From: DASSNU01 sp035701265
GTDB lineage: Bacteria; Gemmatimonadota; Gemmatimonadetes; Gemmatimonadales; Gemmatimonadaceae
Assembly: GCA_035701265.1 (NCBI GenBank)
Contig: DASSNU010000021.1
Span: 1 to 64,000, forward strand
Reading direction: 5' to 3'
Length of the DNA: 64,000 nt
Below the pieces are notes generated by a model. The model made no database searches, was not told the DNA's origin, and saw only the letters and a list, made by a program, of their open reading frames with translations. The position numbers were made by a program, and so were the translations under genes. Within the stretch, counting starts at the first letter, position 1. Each line of letters opens with the position of its first letter. Below, piece after piece: positions 43,812 to 53,301 of this stretch.

Positions 43812-44395
43812 CGTGTGAAGTCACGCTGTCGCAGCGGAGCGCTCGCCCGCTGACCTCCCGCCGTGGCACGCGCAGGCGTGCCGCGGCGGTGCTCGTTGCG
43901 GTGCTCGCTGTGACGCTCGCGCTCGGCGTCACGAGCACGCGCGCGGCGGCGCAGGGCGCGCCCACACGGAATCAGCCCGGGCCGTACGACATCGCGCTCT
44001 TCAACACTCCTCAGGCACCCGACGCGCGCGGGACCGCGCGGCTCATCTCCGCGGAATCGCCCTTCGGCATCGCCGTCACCACCGACGGGCGCGCGCGCTA
44101 TGACGCGCTCCTCACCATCAGTGGACTCCCCGCGCCGTCCTCACTGGGGCACTACACCGCCTACGTGGCGTGGGAGGTGTCTCCGGATCTCACGGTGTGG
44201 ACTCGACTCGGCACGGTGCAGAACGGCACGAGCACGGTGGGAACGGCGGAGCTCAACAAGTTCCTCCTCGTGATCACCGCCGAGGCGACCGCCGACGACA
44301 ACGCACACGCGGGGCCGACGGTGCTCCATGGCACGTCGCCGAGCGGGTGGCTGCAGAGCTTCCTCTCCCATCCGCTGTTCCGAGGCGTGTATTGA
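43808..44395 (+). CDS. Exported hypothetical protein, second gene of the operon
   Basis: A 195-residue protein. The GTG at 43808 overlaps the previous TGA (GTGA). A signal sequence (AAAVLVAVLAVTLALGVTST) precedes a beta-rich domain with LTISGLPAPSSLGHYTAYVA, SPDLTVWTRLGTVQNGTSTV and LNKFLLVITAEATAD, resembling anti-sigma-K-type or fibronectin-like modules. No catalytic residues are seen. Its TGA shares a base with the oxidase ATG. Confidence 0.72.
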   Translation: MTCEVTLSQRSARPLTSRRGTRRRAAAVLVAVLAVTLALGVTSTRAAAQGAPTRNQPGPYDIALFNTPQAPDARGTARLISAESPFGIAVTTDGRARYDALLTISGLPAPSSLGHYTAYVAWEVSPDLTVWTRLGTVQNGTSTVGTAELNKFLLVITAEATADDNAHAGPTVLHGTSPSGWLQSFLSHPLFRGVY

Positions 44396-46170
44396 TGGCG
44401 TCGTTGGGACGGCGTCGTCGGCAACCGGCGGCGCTCGTGGCAGGGTGCGCGCTTGCCGTGCTCGCGTGCCTGGCGCCCGCCGCGCACGCGCAGCGTGACA
44501 GCGCGCGCTGCGCCGACTCCGCACGCGCGCGCGACAGCGCCATGGCGAACATGCCGGGGATGATGAACATGCCCGGGATGGAGGGCGCCGAGCACGCGAT
44601 GCCGATGCCGGTGCCAATGCCGAAGGACATGCCTCCCATGCCCGGGCTCATGGGGCTGGTGCCCCCGGTCGGTGCGTTCTTGCCGGGGGAGGGGGTGAAT
44701 CCCGCCAGCGTGCCGATGGTCAAGCCCAGCACCGCGGTGCGCATGAGCGATGGCGATACGCTCGATCTCACCGCGCAGCGCGTACGCCGCACGATCAACG
44801 GCCACACCTTCGTGATGTATGGCTTCAACGGGCAGGTGCCGGGCCCGATGATCCACGTGTCGCAGCATGCCACGATCGTGGTGCGCTTCCACAATCGGAT
44901 CGATCTCCCGGCCACCGTGCACTGGCACGGGGTGCGTCTCGACAATCGCAACGACGGTGTGCCCGGTGTCACCCAGCCCCCCGTGCCCCCCGGCGGAGAA
45001 TACACCTACACGGTGCGTTTTCCGGACGCCGGGGTGTACTGGTACCACCCGCACGTGCGCGAGGACATCGAGCAGGGGATGGGGTTGTTCGGGAACATGC
45101 TCGTGGATTCCCCCGACTCCGGCTACTACGCGCCGGTAAACGCCGAGCGGATGCTCATGCTCGACGATCTCCTGATCAACGCGGACACGTTGGTCGCCTT
45201 CGGGAAGACCGGCCCTGACTTCGCGCTGATGGGACGCGTGGGGAACGTGCTCCTGGTGAACGGGGAGCCGCGGTGGAGCATGCACGTGGACTCCGGCGCG
45301 GTGGTGCGGTTCTTCATCACGAACGTCGCCAACGCGCGCACGTACAACCTGTCGTTCAGCGGCGCGCCCATGAAGGTCGTGGCCGGCGATGTGAGCCGCT
45401 TCGAGCGCGAGGAGCGTGTGCCGAGCGTAGTGATCGCGCCGGCGGAGCGGTACGTGGCGGAGGTGCGCTTCCCGCACTCCGGGAGATACGCGCTGGTGAA
45501 CGCCGTACAGGCGATCAACCACTATCTGGGCGAGTTCCGCCCGCAGGTGGACACCATGGGGTTCGTGGAGGTGGGGTCCAAGGCCGCCGCGCTCGACCTC
45601 TCGCGGCAGTTCACCACGCTCCGCACGCACCCGGACGTGACGCGCGACATCGCGCACTACCGGCGTTACTTCGACCGGGCGCCGGACAAGACGCTGACGC
45701 TCACCATCCGCCCCGGAGCGCTCCCGCTCTTCACCGTCCAGTTCATGAGCGTCGACACTGCCTACTTCGCGCCCGTGGAGTGGGTGGATGGCATGCCGAT
45801 GATGAACTGGCTCTCGAGCAGCGCGCAGCTCCGCTGGGTGATCCGCGATGATGCGACGGGCAAGGAGAATGAGGACATCGACTGGCACGTGAAGCGGGGT
45901 GCCGTCGTGAAGCTGCGGATCGTCAACGATCCGCGATCCTTTCACCCCATGCAGCACCCCATGCACCTGCACGGGCAGCGAATGCTCGTGGTGGCACGCG
46001 ACGGGGTACCGACACGAAATCTCGTATGGAAGGATACCGTGATCATTCCCGTGGGCTCCGCCGTGGACCTGCTCATCGACGCATCGAACCCGGGCGCGTG
46101 GATGCTCCACTGTCACATCGCCGAGCACCTGGGGTCGGGGATGATGACCGTGCTGCACGTGGACCCATGA
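44395..46170 (+). CDS. Exported multicopper oxidase with Met-rich leader
   Basis: A 591-residue three-cupredoxin oxidase that couples four substrate oxidations to O2 reduction. A signal peptide (ALVAGCALAVLACLAPAAHA) is followed by a Met-rich tract (NMPGMMNMPGMEG, MPMPVPMPKDMPPMPG), likely a copper sensor or loading site. All copper motifs are intact: HWHG at 176-178, WYHPH at 218-220, HPMHLHG at 521-526 and HCH...H...M at 572-583 (type 1 site with axial Met583). Close to CopA/CueO-like laccases; the substrate may be Cu(I), phenols or a metal. Confidence 0.93.
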   Translation: MASLGRRRRQPAALVAGCALAVLACLAPAAHAQRDSARCADSARARDSAMANMPGMMNMPGMEGAEHAMPMPVPMPKDMPPMPGLMGLVPPVGAFLPGEGVNPASVPMVKPSTAVRMSDGDTLDLTAQRVRRTINGHTFVMYGFNGQVPGPMIHVSQHATIVVRFHNRIDLPATVHWHGVRLDNRNDGVPGVTQPPVPPGGEYTYTVRFPDAGVYWYHPHVREDIEQGMGLFGNMLVDSPDSGYYAPVNAERMLMLDDLLINADTLVAFGKTGPDFALMGRVGNVLLVNGEPRWSMHVDSGAVVRFFITNVANARTYNLSFSGAPMKVVAGDVSRFEREERVPSVVIAPAERYVAEVRFPHSGRYALVNAVQAINHYLGEFRPQVDTMGFVEVGSKAAALDLSRQFTTLRTHPDVTRDIAHYRRYFDRAPDKTLTLTIRPGALPLFTVQFMSVDTAYFAPVEWVDGMPMMNWLSSSAQLRWVIRDDATGKENEDIDWHVKRGAVVKLRIVNDPRSFHPMQHPMHLHGQRMLVVARDGVPTRNLVWKDTVIIPVGSAVDLLIDASNPGAWMLHCHIAEHLGSGMMTVLHVDP

Positions 46171-48203
46171 GCGCTCGGACGGAGCGTCGCGCGCGGCGCG
46201 CGTTCGCTGCACGGCTGCGCCGGAGCGTGCGACGGAGCGTGAGTGTGATGTGCGCGGTGCCGCTGGCGCTCGCTGCGGCCAGTGCCGGCGCGCAGGCGCC
46301 GTCGCACCCGCTCGAGCCACTCACCGCGCAGGAGATCGCGACCACCACCGAGCTGCTCCGCGCCGCGGGACGCACGGACTCGACCAGCGCGTTCGTCAGC
46401 ATCACGCTCAGGGAGCCTCCCAAGGCGGAGGTGGCGGCGTTCCACCCGGGTGACGCGATGGTGCGGCGCGCGAAGGCGATCATCTACCAGCGTGGCGCTC
46501 GCCGTGCCGTCGAGGCGGTGGTGGACCTCACCCATCGGCAGGTGCAGTCGTGGCGCGTGATCCCGGGAGCGCAGGCGCCCTTTCTCCCCAGCGACTACGC
46601 GCTCATGCAGCAGATCGTGCGCGCGGACTCCGCCTGGCAGCGCGCCATGCACCGCCGCGGGATCACCGCGCTGGACAGCGTGCAGATCGACCCGTGGAGC
46701 GCCGGGGTGTTCGATCTTCCGGGGGAACGCGGGAAGCGTATCTGGCGCGCCCTCTCGTACTACAAGGGCTCCGCGCAGAACGCGTACGCGCGCCCCATCG
46801 AAGGCGTGATCGCGTACGTGGACATGGACGCTCGGCGCGTGATGCGGCTCGTCGATACGGGCGTCGTGCCCGTCCGTCACGATCCCGATGACTACGACCT
46901 GCGCACGGCCGCGGCACGCGACGGCGGCTTGCGTGAGGCGCTCCCACCACTGCGCATCACGCAACCCGAAGGTGCCGGCTTCCATCTCGAGGAGCACGAG
47001 GTCCGCTGGCAGGGGTGGCACTTTCGCTTCGCGGTGAAGCCGCGCGAGGGGCTGGTGCTGTACACGGTGGGCTTCGAGGATCACGGCCGCGTACGCCCCA
47101 TCCTCTATCGCGCGTCACTGTCGGAGATGGTCGTGCCCTACGGCGATCCCGGTCCGGGATGGTTCTTCCGCAACGCGTTCGATGCCGGCGAGTACGGCCT
47201 CTGGGGCTTCCTCGGCGCACCGCTCGACGCATCGGTGGACGCGCCACCCAACGCGACGTTCATCGATGCGGTGCTCGCCGACGAACAGGGGCAGCCTGTC
47301 GTCTTCCCCCGCGCTGCGGCCATCTACGAGCGGGACGGCGGCACGCTGTGGAAGCACGTGGCCGACAGCGCGGAAGGGCGCCGCGCTCGGGAGCTGGTGC
47401 TTGAGCTCGTCACCACCGTGGGGAACTACGAGTACGGCTTCCACTGGATCTTTCACCAGGACGGCGTGCTGGAGCAGGACGTGGAGCTCACCGGCATCCT
47501 GCAACCGAAGGGCGTGCGCGACAGCACGTACGCGGATGCCGCGCACGACCCGGCCGTGCGCCACGCCACGCTCGTCGCGCCCGGGCTCGCTGCCACGTAT
47601 CACCAGCACTTCTTCAACTTCCGCCTGGACTTCGATGTGGACGGACCGGCGAATCGGGTAGTGGAGATGAACGTCGTCCCCACGCCGCGGGGCCAATCCA
47701 ATCCGTACGGGAACGGCTTCGCGACCACGGAGACCGTACTCGCGCACGAGTTGGCGGCGCGGCGCACACTCAACGCGGAGAGCGCTCGCACCTGGCGGGT
47801 GGAGAGCACGACCGCCACCAACGCGCTGGGTGGTCCCACCGCGTACATGCTGATGCCGGGATCGAGCGCGGTACCGTATGCCGATTCCACGTCGTCGGTG
47901 CGGCGGCGGGCCGGGTTCCTCGATGCGAATCTATGGGTCACGGCGTTCGCGCCGGACGAGATGCACGCTGCGGGAGAGTACGTGAATCAGAACCCGGGCG
48001 GAGACGGGTTGGTGAAGTGGACGCGTGCCGACCGTCCGCTCGAGGGGCGCGACGTGGTCGTGTGGTACACGATGGGGATGACGCACATCCCCCGCCCGGA
48101 AGAATGGCCCATGATGTCGGTGCAGCACCTCGGCTTCCGGCTCATGCCGGCGGGATTCTTCGATCGCGACCCTGCGCTGGACGTGCCACCGCCCGCGCCG
48201 TAG
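46167..48203 (+). CDS. Exported copper-containing primary amine oxidase
   Basis: A 678-residue enzyme converting primary amines to aldehydes plus ammonia and H2O2. A signal sequence (SVMCAVPLALAAASAGAQ) precedes the N2/N3 domains and the catalytic sandwich. The TPQ precursor is Tyr421 in the motif NYE (TTVGNYEYGFHW), the catalytic base is Asp339, and copper ligands are His479 and His481 (YHQHFFNF) and probably His640 (MTHIPRPEEWPMM). The ATG overlaps the oxidase stop by four bases. The full active site argues for function. Confidence 0.9.
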   Translation: MSARTERRARRAFAARLRRSVRRSVSVMCAVPLALAAASAGAQAPSHPLEPLTAQEIATTTELLRAAGRTDSTSAFVSITLREPPKAEVAAFHPGDAMVRRAKAIIYQRGARRAVEAVVDLTHRQVQSWRVIPGAQAPFLPSDYALMQQIVRADSAWQRAMHRRGITALDSVQIDPWSAGVFDLPGERGKRIWRALSYYKGSAQNAYARPIEGVIAYVDMDARRVMRLVDTGVVPVRHDPDDYDLRTAAARDGGLREALPPLRITQPEGAGFHLEEHEVRWQGWHFRFAVKPREGLVLYTVGFEDHGRVRPILYRASLSEMVVPYGDPGPGWFFRNAFDAGEYGLWGFLGAPLDASVDAPPNATFIDAVLADEQGQPVVFPRAAAIYERDGGTLWKHVADSAEGRRARELVLELVTTVGNYEYGFHWIFHQDGVLEQDVELTGILQPKGVRDSTYADAAHDPAVRHATLVAPGLAATYHQHFFNFRLDFDVDGPANRVVEMNVVPTPRGQSNPYGNGFATTETVLAHELAARRTLNAESARTWRVESTTATNALGGPTAYMLMPGSSAVPYADSTSSVRRRAGFLDANLWVTAFAPDEMHAAGEYVNQNPGGDGLVKWTRADRPLEGRDVVVWYTMGMTHIPRPEEWPMMSVQHLGFRLMPAGFFDRDPALDVPPPAP

Positions 48204-48235
48204 CCTGATCACAGAGGGAGTTCCGGAGTACGCAC

Positions 48236-49123
48236 ATGATTCGATGCATCTGTCGTCGCGTGCTGCGAAGGACGTTGGTCGCGATGAGTGTTCTCGTACT
48301 GGCTGGGGCGCTGGCCGTCGCTCCTGTCGGCCATCTGTGCGCGCAGCCGTCGCCCGTGCACGCGACCGAAGTGTATGCCATCCACTTTGCGACGTTCCGC
48401 GGCTATCCCACCGCCGGGCTCATCGCCGGCGCGGACACCGCGCGCCGGACGGACCTCGCCTTCACGATGTGGCTCATCCGGCGTCCCGACGGCCGCAACG
48501 TGCTCGTGGACGCCGGCTTCTACCGCGAGAAGTTCCTCACGCGATGGAAGCCGTCGGACTACCGCAAGCCGTCCGACGCGATCCGAGCAGTGGGGCTGCG
48601 GCCGGAAGACATCACCGACATCATCGTCTCACACATTCACTGGGACCACGTGGATGGCGTGGATCTCTTCCCCAACGCGCGCATCTGGATGCAGCATGAC
48701 GAGTACACGCATCACGTGGACTCCTCCGGCCGCGTGCTCGACCGCGCGGTGGATGCGGCGGACGCCGAGATGCTCGCCCGGCTCATGCGCGCGGGACGCA
48801 TCCATCTGATCGATGGGGACGCACAGCAGGTGATGCCCGGAATCACCGTGTACACGGGGGGCAAGCACACGTACGCCTCGCAGTACGTGGGCGTCGACAC
48901 TCCGGCGGGGGTGGTGGTGCTCGCCTCGGACAACGCGTACCTGTACGAGAATCTCGCCACGCAGACCCCGATCGCGCAGACGCTCGACTCCGCGTCCAAC
49001 CGCCGCGCGCAGGAGCGGATGCTGCGACTGGCGGCCAGCCCGCGACTGGTAGTGCCGGGGCACGATCCGGAGGTGTTCGTCCGCTTCCCACGCCCGGGGC
49101 GGGGCGTGGCGCGGATCGAGTAG
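48236..49123 (+). CDS. Exported metallo-beta-lactamase-fold hydrolase, AHL-lactonase-like
   Basis: A 295-residue protein with a signal sequence (AMSVLVLAGALAVAPVGHLC). The dinuclear metal motif HxHxDH is complete at 133-138 (SHIHWDHVDGV), with later His/Asp ligands (GKHTYAS, ASDNAYL, VPGHDPEV). The order of motifs and the WxxHDEY-like loop match N-acyl homoserine lactonases of the AttM/AiiA type, but many lactones and esters are used by this family. 32 bases after the amine-oxidase gene. Confidence 0.87.
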   Translation: MIRCICRRVLRRTLVAMSVLVLAGALAVAPVGHLCAQPSPVHATEVYAIHFATFRGYPTAGLIAGADTARRTDLAFTMWLIRRPDGRNVLVDAGFYREKFLTRWKPSDYRKPSDAIRAVGLRPEDITDIIVSHIHWDHVDGVDLFPNARIWMQHDEYTHHVDSSGRVLDRAVDAADAEMLARLMRAGRIHLIDGDAQQVMPGITVYTGGKHTYASQYVGVDTPAGVVVLASDNAYLYENLATQTPIAQTLDSASNRRAQERMLRLAASPRLVVPGHDPEVFVRFPRPGRGVARIE

Positions 49124-49125
49124 CC

Positions 49126-50109
49126 ATGCGGGTGTCGCCGGCGCACGGCGCGCGGCGTACTGGTGCACGCGCAGCGATGCTGAGCGTGACGCTCGCCCTC
49201 GCGCTCCCGGTCGCCGCACACGCGCAGACGTTTCGCGTCACGTTGCTCGGCACCGGAACGCCGATTCCGCGCGCCGATCGCTTCGGGCCGAGCATTCTGA
49301 TCGAGGCGGGCGCGCAGAAGCTGCTCTTCGACTGCGGGCGCGGCGCACCCATTCGCCTCGCGCAGATTCACGTCCCTATGGGACAGCTCACTGCCGTCTT
49401 CCTCACGCATCTGCATTCCGATCACGTCGCGGGCTTCCCCGATCTCTGGCTCACCGGCTGGTTGGCCAACCCCAGCTTCGCGCACCGCACGCGGCCGCTG
49501 CGGGTCTACGGGCCGGAGGGCACCAGCGCCATGATGGAGGCGCTCCGCGTTGCGTTCGCGGCCGACCTGCGCATTCGTGAGGCGGACGAGAAGCTCCCGC
49601 CGAGCGGCGCAGCGATCGTGGCGACGGAGATCCACGACGGGGTGGTCTATGACAGCGGCGGCGTGAGGGTGACGGCGTTCACGGTGGACCACGGCGATCT
49701 CATCAAGCCGGCGTTCGGCTACCGGATCGACTACGCCGGGCACGCGGTGGTGCTTTCCGGCGACACGCGGCCGAACGAGAACGTGGTTCACTACGCCACC
49801 GGCGCCGATCTCCTGGTGCACGAGGTTGCGATGGGGAAGGCGGCCGATGCCGCCACGTCCGCGGCATTGCGGCGCGTGCTGGCGCATCACAGCTCGCCGG
49901 AGGCGGCGGGGCGCATCTTTGCGCGCGCCAGACCAAAGCTCGTCGTCTACTCGCACATCGGGTTGTCGTCCTATGACCCGTCGCTCGCGCCTCCCACGGT
50001 GGCCGATCTTATCGCGGCCACGCGTACGACGTACGATGGCCCGCTCGAGGTGGGGGAAGACCTCATGAGCTTCGAGATCGGGAGCGAGGTGCGCGTCCGT
50101 CGTCCGTAG
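49126..50109 (+). CDS. Exported metallo-beta-lactamase-fold hydrolase, RNase Z/arylsulfatase-like
   Basis: A 327-residue protein starting two bases after the lactonase-like stop. A signal peptide (AAMLSVTLALALPVAAHAQ) precedes GTGTPIPRADRFGPS and the metal motif THLHSDHVAGF (95-100), FTVDHGD, VVLSGDTRPNENV and YSHIG. This motif set is that of the ElaC/RNase Z and alkyl-/arylsulfatase branch. Export makes tRNA processing implausible; a small-molecule esterase is more likely. A hairpin follows, closing the operon. Confidence 0.87.
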   Translation: MRVSPAHGARRTGARAAMLSVTLALALPVAAHAQTFRVTLLGTGTPIPRADRFGPSILIEAGAQKLLFDCGRGAPIRLAQIHVPMGQLTAVFLTHLHSDHVAGFPDLWLTGWLANPSFAHRTRPLRVYGPEGTSAMMEALRVAFAADLRIREADEKLPPSGAAIVATEIHDGVVYDSGGVRVTAFTVDHGDLIKPAFGYRIDYAGHAVVLSGDTRPNENVVHYATGADLLVHEVAMGKAADAATSAALRRVLAHHSSPEAAGRIFARARPKLVVYSHIGLSSYDPSLAPPTVADLIAATRTTYDGPLEVGEDLMSFEIGSEVRVRRP

Positions 50110-50114
50110 CGGCG

Positions 50115-50144
50115 CACGGGTGCGCGGGCAGCGGCACACCCGTG
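50115..50144 (+). terminator. Hairpin closing the copper-oxidase operon
   Basis: CACGGGTG (50115-50122) and CACCCGTG (50137-50144) pair perfectly with a 14-base loop, six bases after the last stop. Confidence 0.55.
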
Positions 50145-50328
50145 ACTACGGCGCGCTGATCGCGTCTTCTACGCAGGCAGCGCGCAGTCGTACGGTGCAG
50201 CGCGCGCGGAGCGGGCAGCCATTCGTGCGCTGCCCCTCAGCTCATTCCACTCGCGGCCTACCATTCTCTCCAACCTCCGCTACGCCCGACGCACTCTCGC
50301 CGCCACGCCGGGCTTCACCACGACGGCG

Positions 50329-52668
50329 GTGCTCTCGATGGGGCTCGCCATCGCGCTCGCCACCACGATGTTCGCCCTGGTGGACGCGGTGGTGCATCCG
50401 TACGTCCCGTTTCGCGCCCCGGAACAGCTCTTCACCGTCGGCCGCTTCGGCGGACTCCGCGACCGCACCCCGGAGGCGTTCGCGCAGTTCCTGCGATTGC
50501 GTGAGGACGCCCGCCTCCGCGCCGGTCTGGCGGCGTTCTCCCTCCAGACCGTGACCGCTGAAGCGCACGGTACACCGCGAGAATATTCGGCCGCCCATGT
50601 GTCCGCCAATTTCTTTCGCGTACTTGGTGTGGACCCACGGCGTGGACGGACGTTCACGTCCGATGACAGCGTGACGTCGGCCGAGCGCGCGGTAGTGCTA
50701 AGCGAGCGCGCGTGGAGGCAGCTCGATCCCGGGCGGACGACGAACGATCGCCGCGCCCCCATCCACAACGTCACCGTCACGATCGATGACGAGCCGTACA
50801 CGGTGATCGGAGTCATGCCGCGCGGGATGAGCTTCCCGGTGGGCACCGACGTATGGCTCCCGATCGCGCGCGCCTCAGGGAGCTCCGGGATGACGGGCGG
50901 GACGGCGATGGTGTTCCGACGACCCCCGCAGTTGTCGCTCGAGAGAGCGCAGCAGTCCTTCTCCATCGCCGCGCACGCGATGACGGCGGAGTTCGGGCTC
51001 GCGCGGAGACCGCTGTACTACCGGCTGTTCTCCGTCGACCAGCCCTTCGACCGCCTGAACCCGGTGCACCGCGCGCTGGGGGGCGCGGCGGCGCTCGTGC
51101 TCCTCATCGCGTGCGCGAATCTCGCAACGTTGCTGCTCGTGCGCGGGCTCTCCCGGCGGCGCGAGCTGGCGCTCCGTACCGCGCTCGGCGCCTCGCGCGC
51201 CGACATGCTGCGCTTGGCGTTCGCTGAAGCCGCGCTGCTCGCGCTCGGAGGAGCCGCGGTCGGACTCCTGCTCGCCGCGTGGGGTATCGACGTGTCGATC
51301 GTCGCGATTCCGGAGCACGTGCTGCAGATGGGATTGCTGGTGCCGCAGTTGAGCTGGCGCGTGGTGGCATTCGGCATCGCGGCGTCGGTGGCCACCATCG
51401 CACTCGCCAGCGCCGGGCCGGCGCTGCGTGCTGCCACCGCCACGCCGGGAGAGGTGCTGAAGGACGGTGCGGCCCCGACCACCGGGCGCACACGCCTTCG
51501 ATATCATCCGCTGGTGATCGCCGAGGTGGCGCTGGCGCTCGTCCTCCTGATGGGCGCGGGGCTCCTCATCCGGTCGAGCCACGAGCTGCACACGTTCGCG
51601 TTCGGCTACGATCCACACGGGCTCGTCATCGGTGCCGTCGGCGTCCCTGCGGGCGTGGCTGCCGATTCGGCGATGGCGGAGCGCACCCGCGAAGCGATGC
51701 TCGCGCGCGCGCGGGCGATCCCCGGGGCGCAGGATGCCGCCTTGATGGATTACGCGCGGCCGAGCGGGTATGCCGTCACCGCAGAGGATGTGGGGGCAGG
51801 GAGCAAGCAGCGCTTCCTGCTCGGCTACACGCTCGTGAGTCCGTCTTATCTTCGCACGTTCGGCATCCCGGTCGTGGAGGGGCGCGATTTCCTGGATGGC
51901 GATGCTGGCGGAGTGGGTGCGGCGATCGTGGACTCCGCGATGGGCGCGTTCCTCTTCCCCAATGCTTTGCCGGTGGGACGCATGCTCAAGCTAGGCAGCG
52001 AACGCTCCGCTGCGCGATGGGTTCGCGTGGTAGGCGTCGCGCGAAGTGCGTTCATGGAGGCGAAGCCAGGGGAGTTCCCGCCGCCGGCGCTTTATGTGGT
52101 GCGACAGAGAGGGGAAGGCGGACGCAACCTCGAGATCGTCGTTCGCGGGCCGTCACGCCGTACCGGTGTCACCGCCGCGGCACTGCGCCGCGAGCTCACG
52201 TTGCTCGCGCCCGGCGAGAGGCGTGCCGTGTTGGCGTATGCGTGGGCGCGCCAGTTCGACGGCCTGGTGGAGCGCACCGACTTTCTCACGGCACTGCTGA
52301 TCAGCTTTGCCGCGTTCGGCGCGATCGTCGCGATGATCGGACTGTATGGAGTTGTGGCGTACGCGGTCCGACAACAGATCCGCGAGTATGCCGTGCGAGT
52401 TGCGCTCGGAGCGCGTACGACGCATGTCGCTCGGCTCGTGGCGCACGACTGCGTGGTGATGGTGCTCGCCGGCACGGGCATCGGCGCGTTCGCGGCGCTC
52501 TGGGCGGCGCGCGCGCTTCGCTTCTCCCTCTTCGGCTTCGACAGCTTCGATCCCCTGGCGCTCATCGGCGCGGAAGCCGTTCTGTTCGCTGTGGCCGCGC
52601 TGGCGTGCTGGGCGCCCGTCCGGCTGGCATCGAGGGCCGATCCGGTCACCATTCTCCGGGCAACGTGA
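50329..52668 (+). CDS. ADOP/MacB-type ABC transporter permease without linked PadR
   Basis: A permease of about 779 residues with two FtsX blocks: helix 1 (LSMGLAIALATTMFALVDAV), MacB core (TVIGVMPRGMSFPVG), AALVLLIACANLATLLLVRG, LRTALGASRADM, then LISFAAFGAIVAMIGLYGVV and YAVRVALGARTTHV. Family-like sequence (NLRYARRTLAATPGFTTTAV) continues upstream in frame to about 50263, but no ATG, GTG or TTG begins it, so the true start is unclear; 50329 (GTG) is the first usable codon. The usual prefix domain is absent. Confidence 0.85.
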   Translation: MLSMGLAIALATTMFALVDAVVHPYVPFRAPEQLFTVGRFGGLRDRTPEAFAQFLRLREDARLRAGLAAFSLQTVTAEAHGTPREYSAAHVSANFFRVLGVDPRRGRTFTSDDSVTSAERAVVLSERAWRQLDPGRTTNDRRAPIHNVTVTIDDEPYTVIGVMPRGMSFPVGTDVWLPIARASGSSGMTGGTAMVFRRPPQLSLERAQQSFSIAAHAMTAEFGLARRPLYYRLFSVDQPFDRLNPVHRALGGAAALVLLIACANLATLLLVRGLSRRRELALRTALGASRADMLRLAFAEAALLALGGAAVGLLLAAWGIDVSIVAIPEHVLQMGLLVPQLSWRVVAFGIAASVATIALASAGPALRAATATPGEVLKDGAAPTTGRTRLRYHPLVIAEVALALVLLMGAGLLIRSSHELHTFAFGYDPHGLVIGAVGVPAGVAADSAMAERTREAMLARARAIPGAQDAALMDYARPSGYAVTAEDVGAGSKQRFLLGYTLVSPSYLRTFGIPVVEGRDFLDGDAGGVGAAIVDSAMGAFLFPNALPVGRMLKLGSERSAARWVRVVGVARSAFMEAKPGEFPPPALYVVRQRGEGGRNLEIVVRGPSRRTGVTAAALRRELTLLAPGERRAVLAYAWARQFDGLVERTDFLTALLISFAAFGAIVAMIGLYGVVAYAVRQQIREYAVRVALGARTTHVARLVAHDCVVMVLAGTGIGAFAALWAARALRFSLFGFDSFDPLALIGAEAVLFAVAALACWAPVRLASRADPVTILRAT

Positions 52669-52778
52669 GTGTGCGGGTGTGGCCCACGCGCACACGCTTG
52701 CGCAATTGCGGTACGCCGCCTCATTGTGGGACATACCTCACCACGGAAGAGGCCATGCTACTGCTTCGTCGGTAGGCG

Positions 52779-53270
52779 TTGGTTGTCGTCGTGGTTGCAG
52801 TTGGAGACCGGTGTTCATCGTCGGCGCACAACACGCCTGTTGCGCCGGTGGGCGCGCGGCTGTCGGTGTTCGTGCCGGATTCGAGTGATCATCTCTTCTA
52901 TCGATTTGATTCTGGCCTGACCACACCGGCACTTTTCACTGTGAGTCACCAGGCAGAGTGGGAGGCGGTCTGGGCGCAGGTCGCCAGTCCGTACCGGCCA
53001 CCGCCGGCTCTTCCGGATGTGAACTTCACGGCGAAGCGTGTGCTGGTTGCCGCTTCTGGAGCTCACGGCACATGTGGCTTCGTCATTCTCATCGATAGCG
53101 TCGTATCGTACGAAGCAGCGGAGGTGGCGTACGTCACAATGCTGGAACCCGGCAATCAGTGCGGCGTCACCCTGGCAGAAAGCGAGCCTGTGGACATTGT
53201 TCGCGTGCCGTTCGTCCCGAGCCAACCATTCACGTTCCAGACGCGGACGGTAGCACCCGACTGCTTCTGA
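52779..53270 (+). CDS. PrcB-like exported protein with an amber codon in the likely leader
   Basis: About 163 residues. The mature part (YRFDSGLTTPALFTVSHQAE, WEAVWAQVASPYRPPPALPD, KRVLVAASGAHGTCGFVILI) resembles the C-terminal domain of protease-complex subunit PrcB. A better-placed ATG at 52755 has GGAAGAGG upstream, but codon 7 is TAG (52773-52775); a Trp there would give a natural signal peptide (MLLLRR-x-ALVVVVVAVGDRC). As written, translation must begin at TTG 52779. Confidence 0.55.
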   Translation: MVVVVVAVGDRCSSSAHNTPVAPVGARLSVFVPDSSDHLFYRFDSGLTTPALFTVSHQAEWEAVWAQVASPYRPPPALPDVNFTAKRVLVAASGAHGTCGFVILIDSVVSYEAAEVAYVTMLEPGNQCGVTLAESEPVDIVRVPFVPSQPFTFQTRTVAPDCF

Positions 53271-53301
53271 CCTGAGTGATTGCCCCTCGGCACCACTAGT
53301 C

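Noticed and set aside
44161..46320. A 719-codon frame opposite the multicopper oxidase
   Set aside because: The oxidase has complete copper motifs and tight operon overlaps; the opposite frame is low-complexity Arg/His/Val.
49126..50109. Calling the RNase Z-like gene a tRNA 3'-processing enzyme
   Set aside because: It carries a signal peptide and lies in an operon of exported enzymes, so tRNA processing is implausible.
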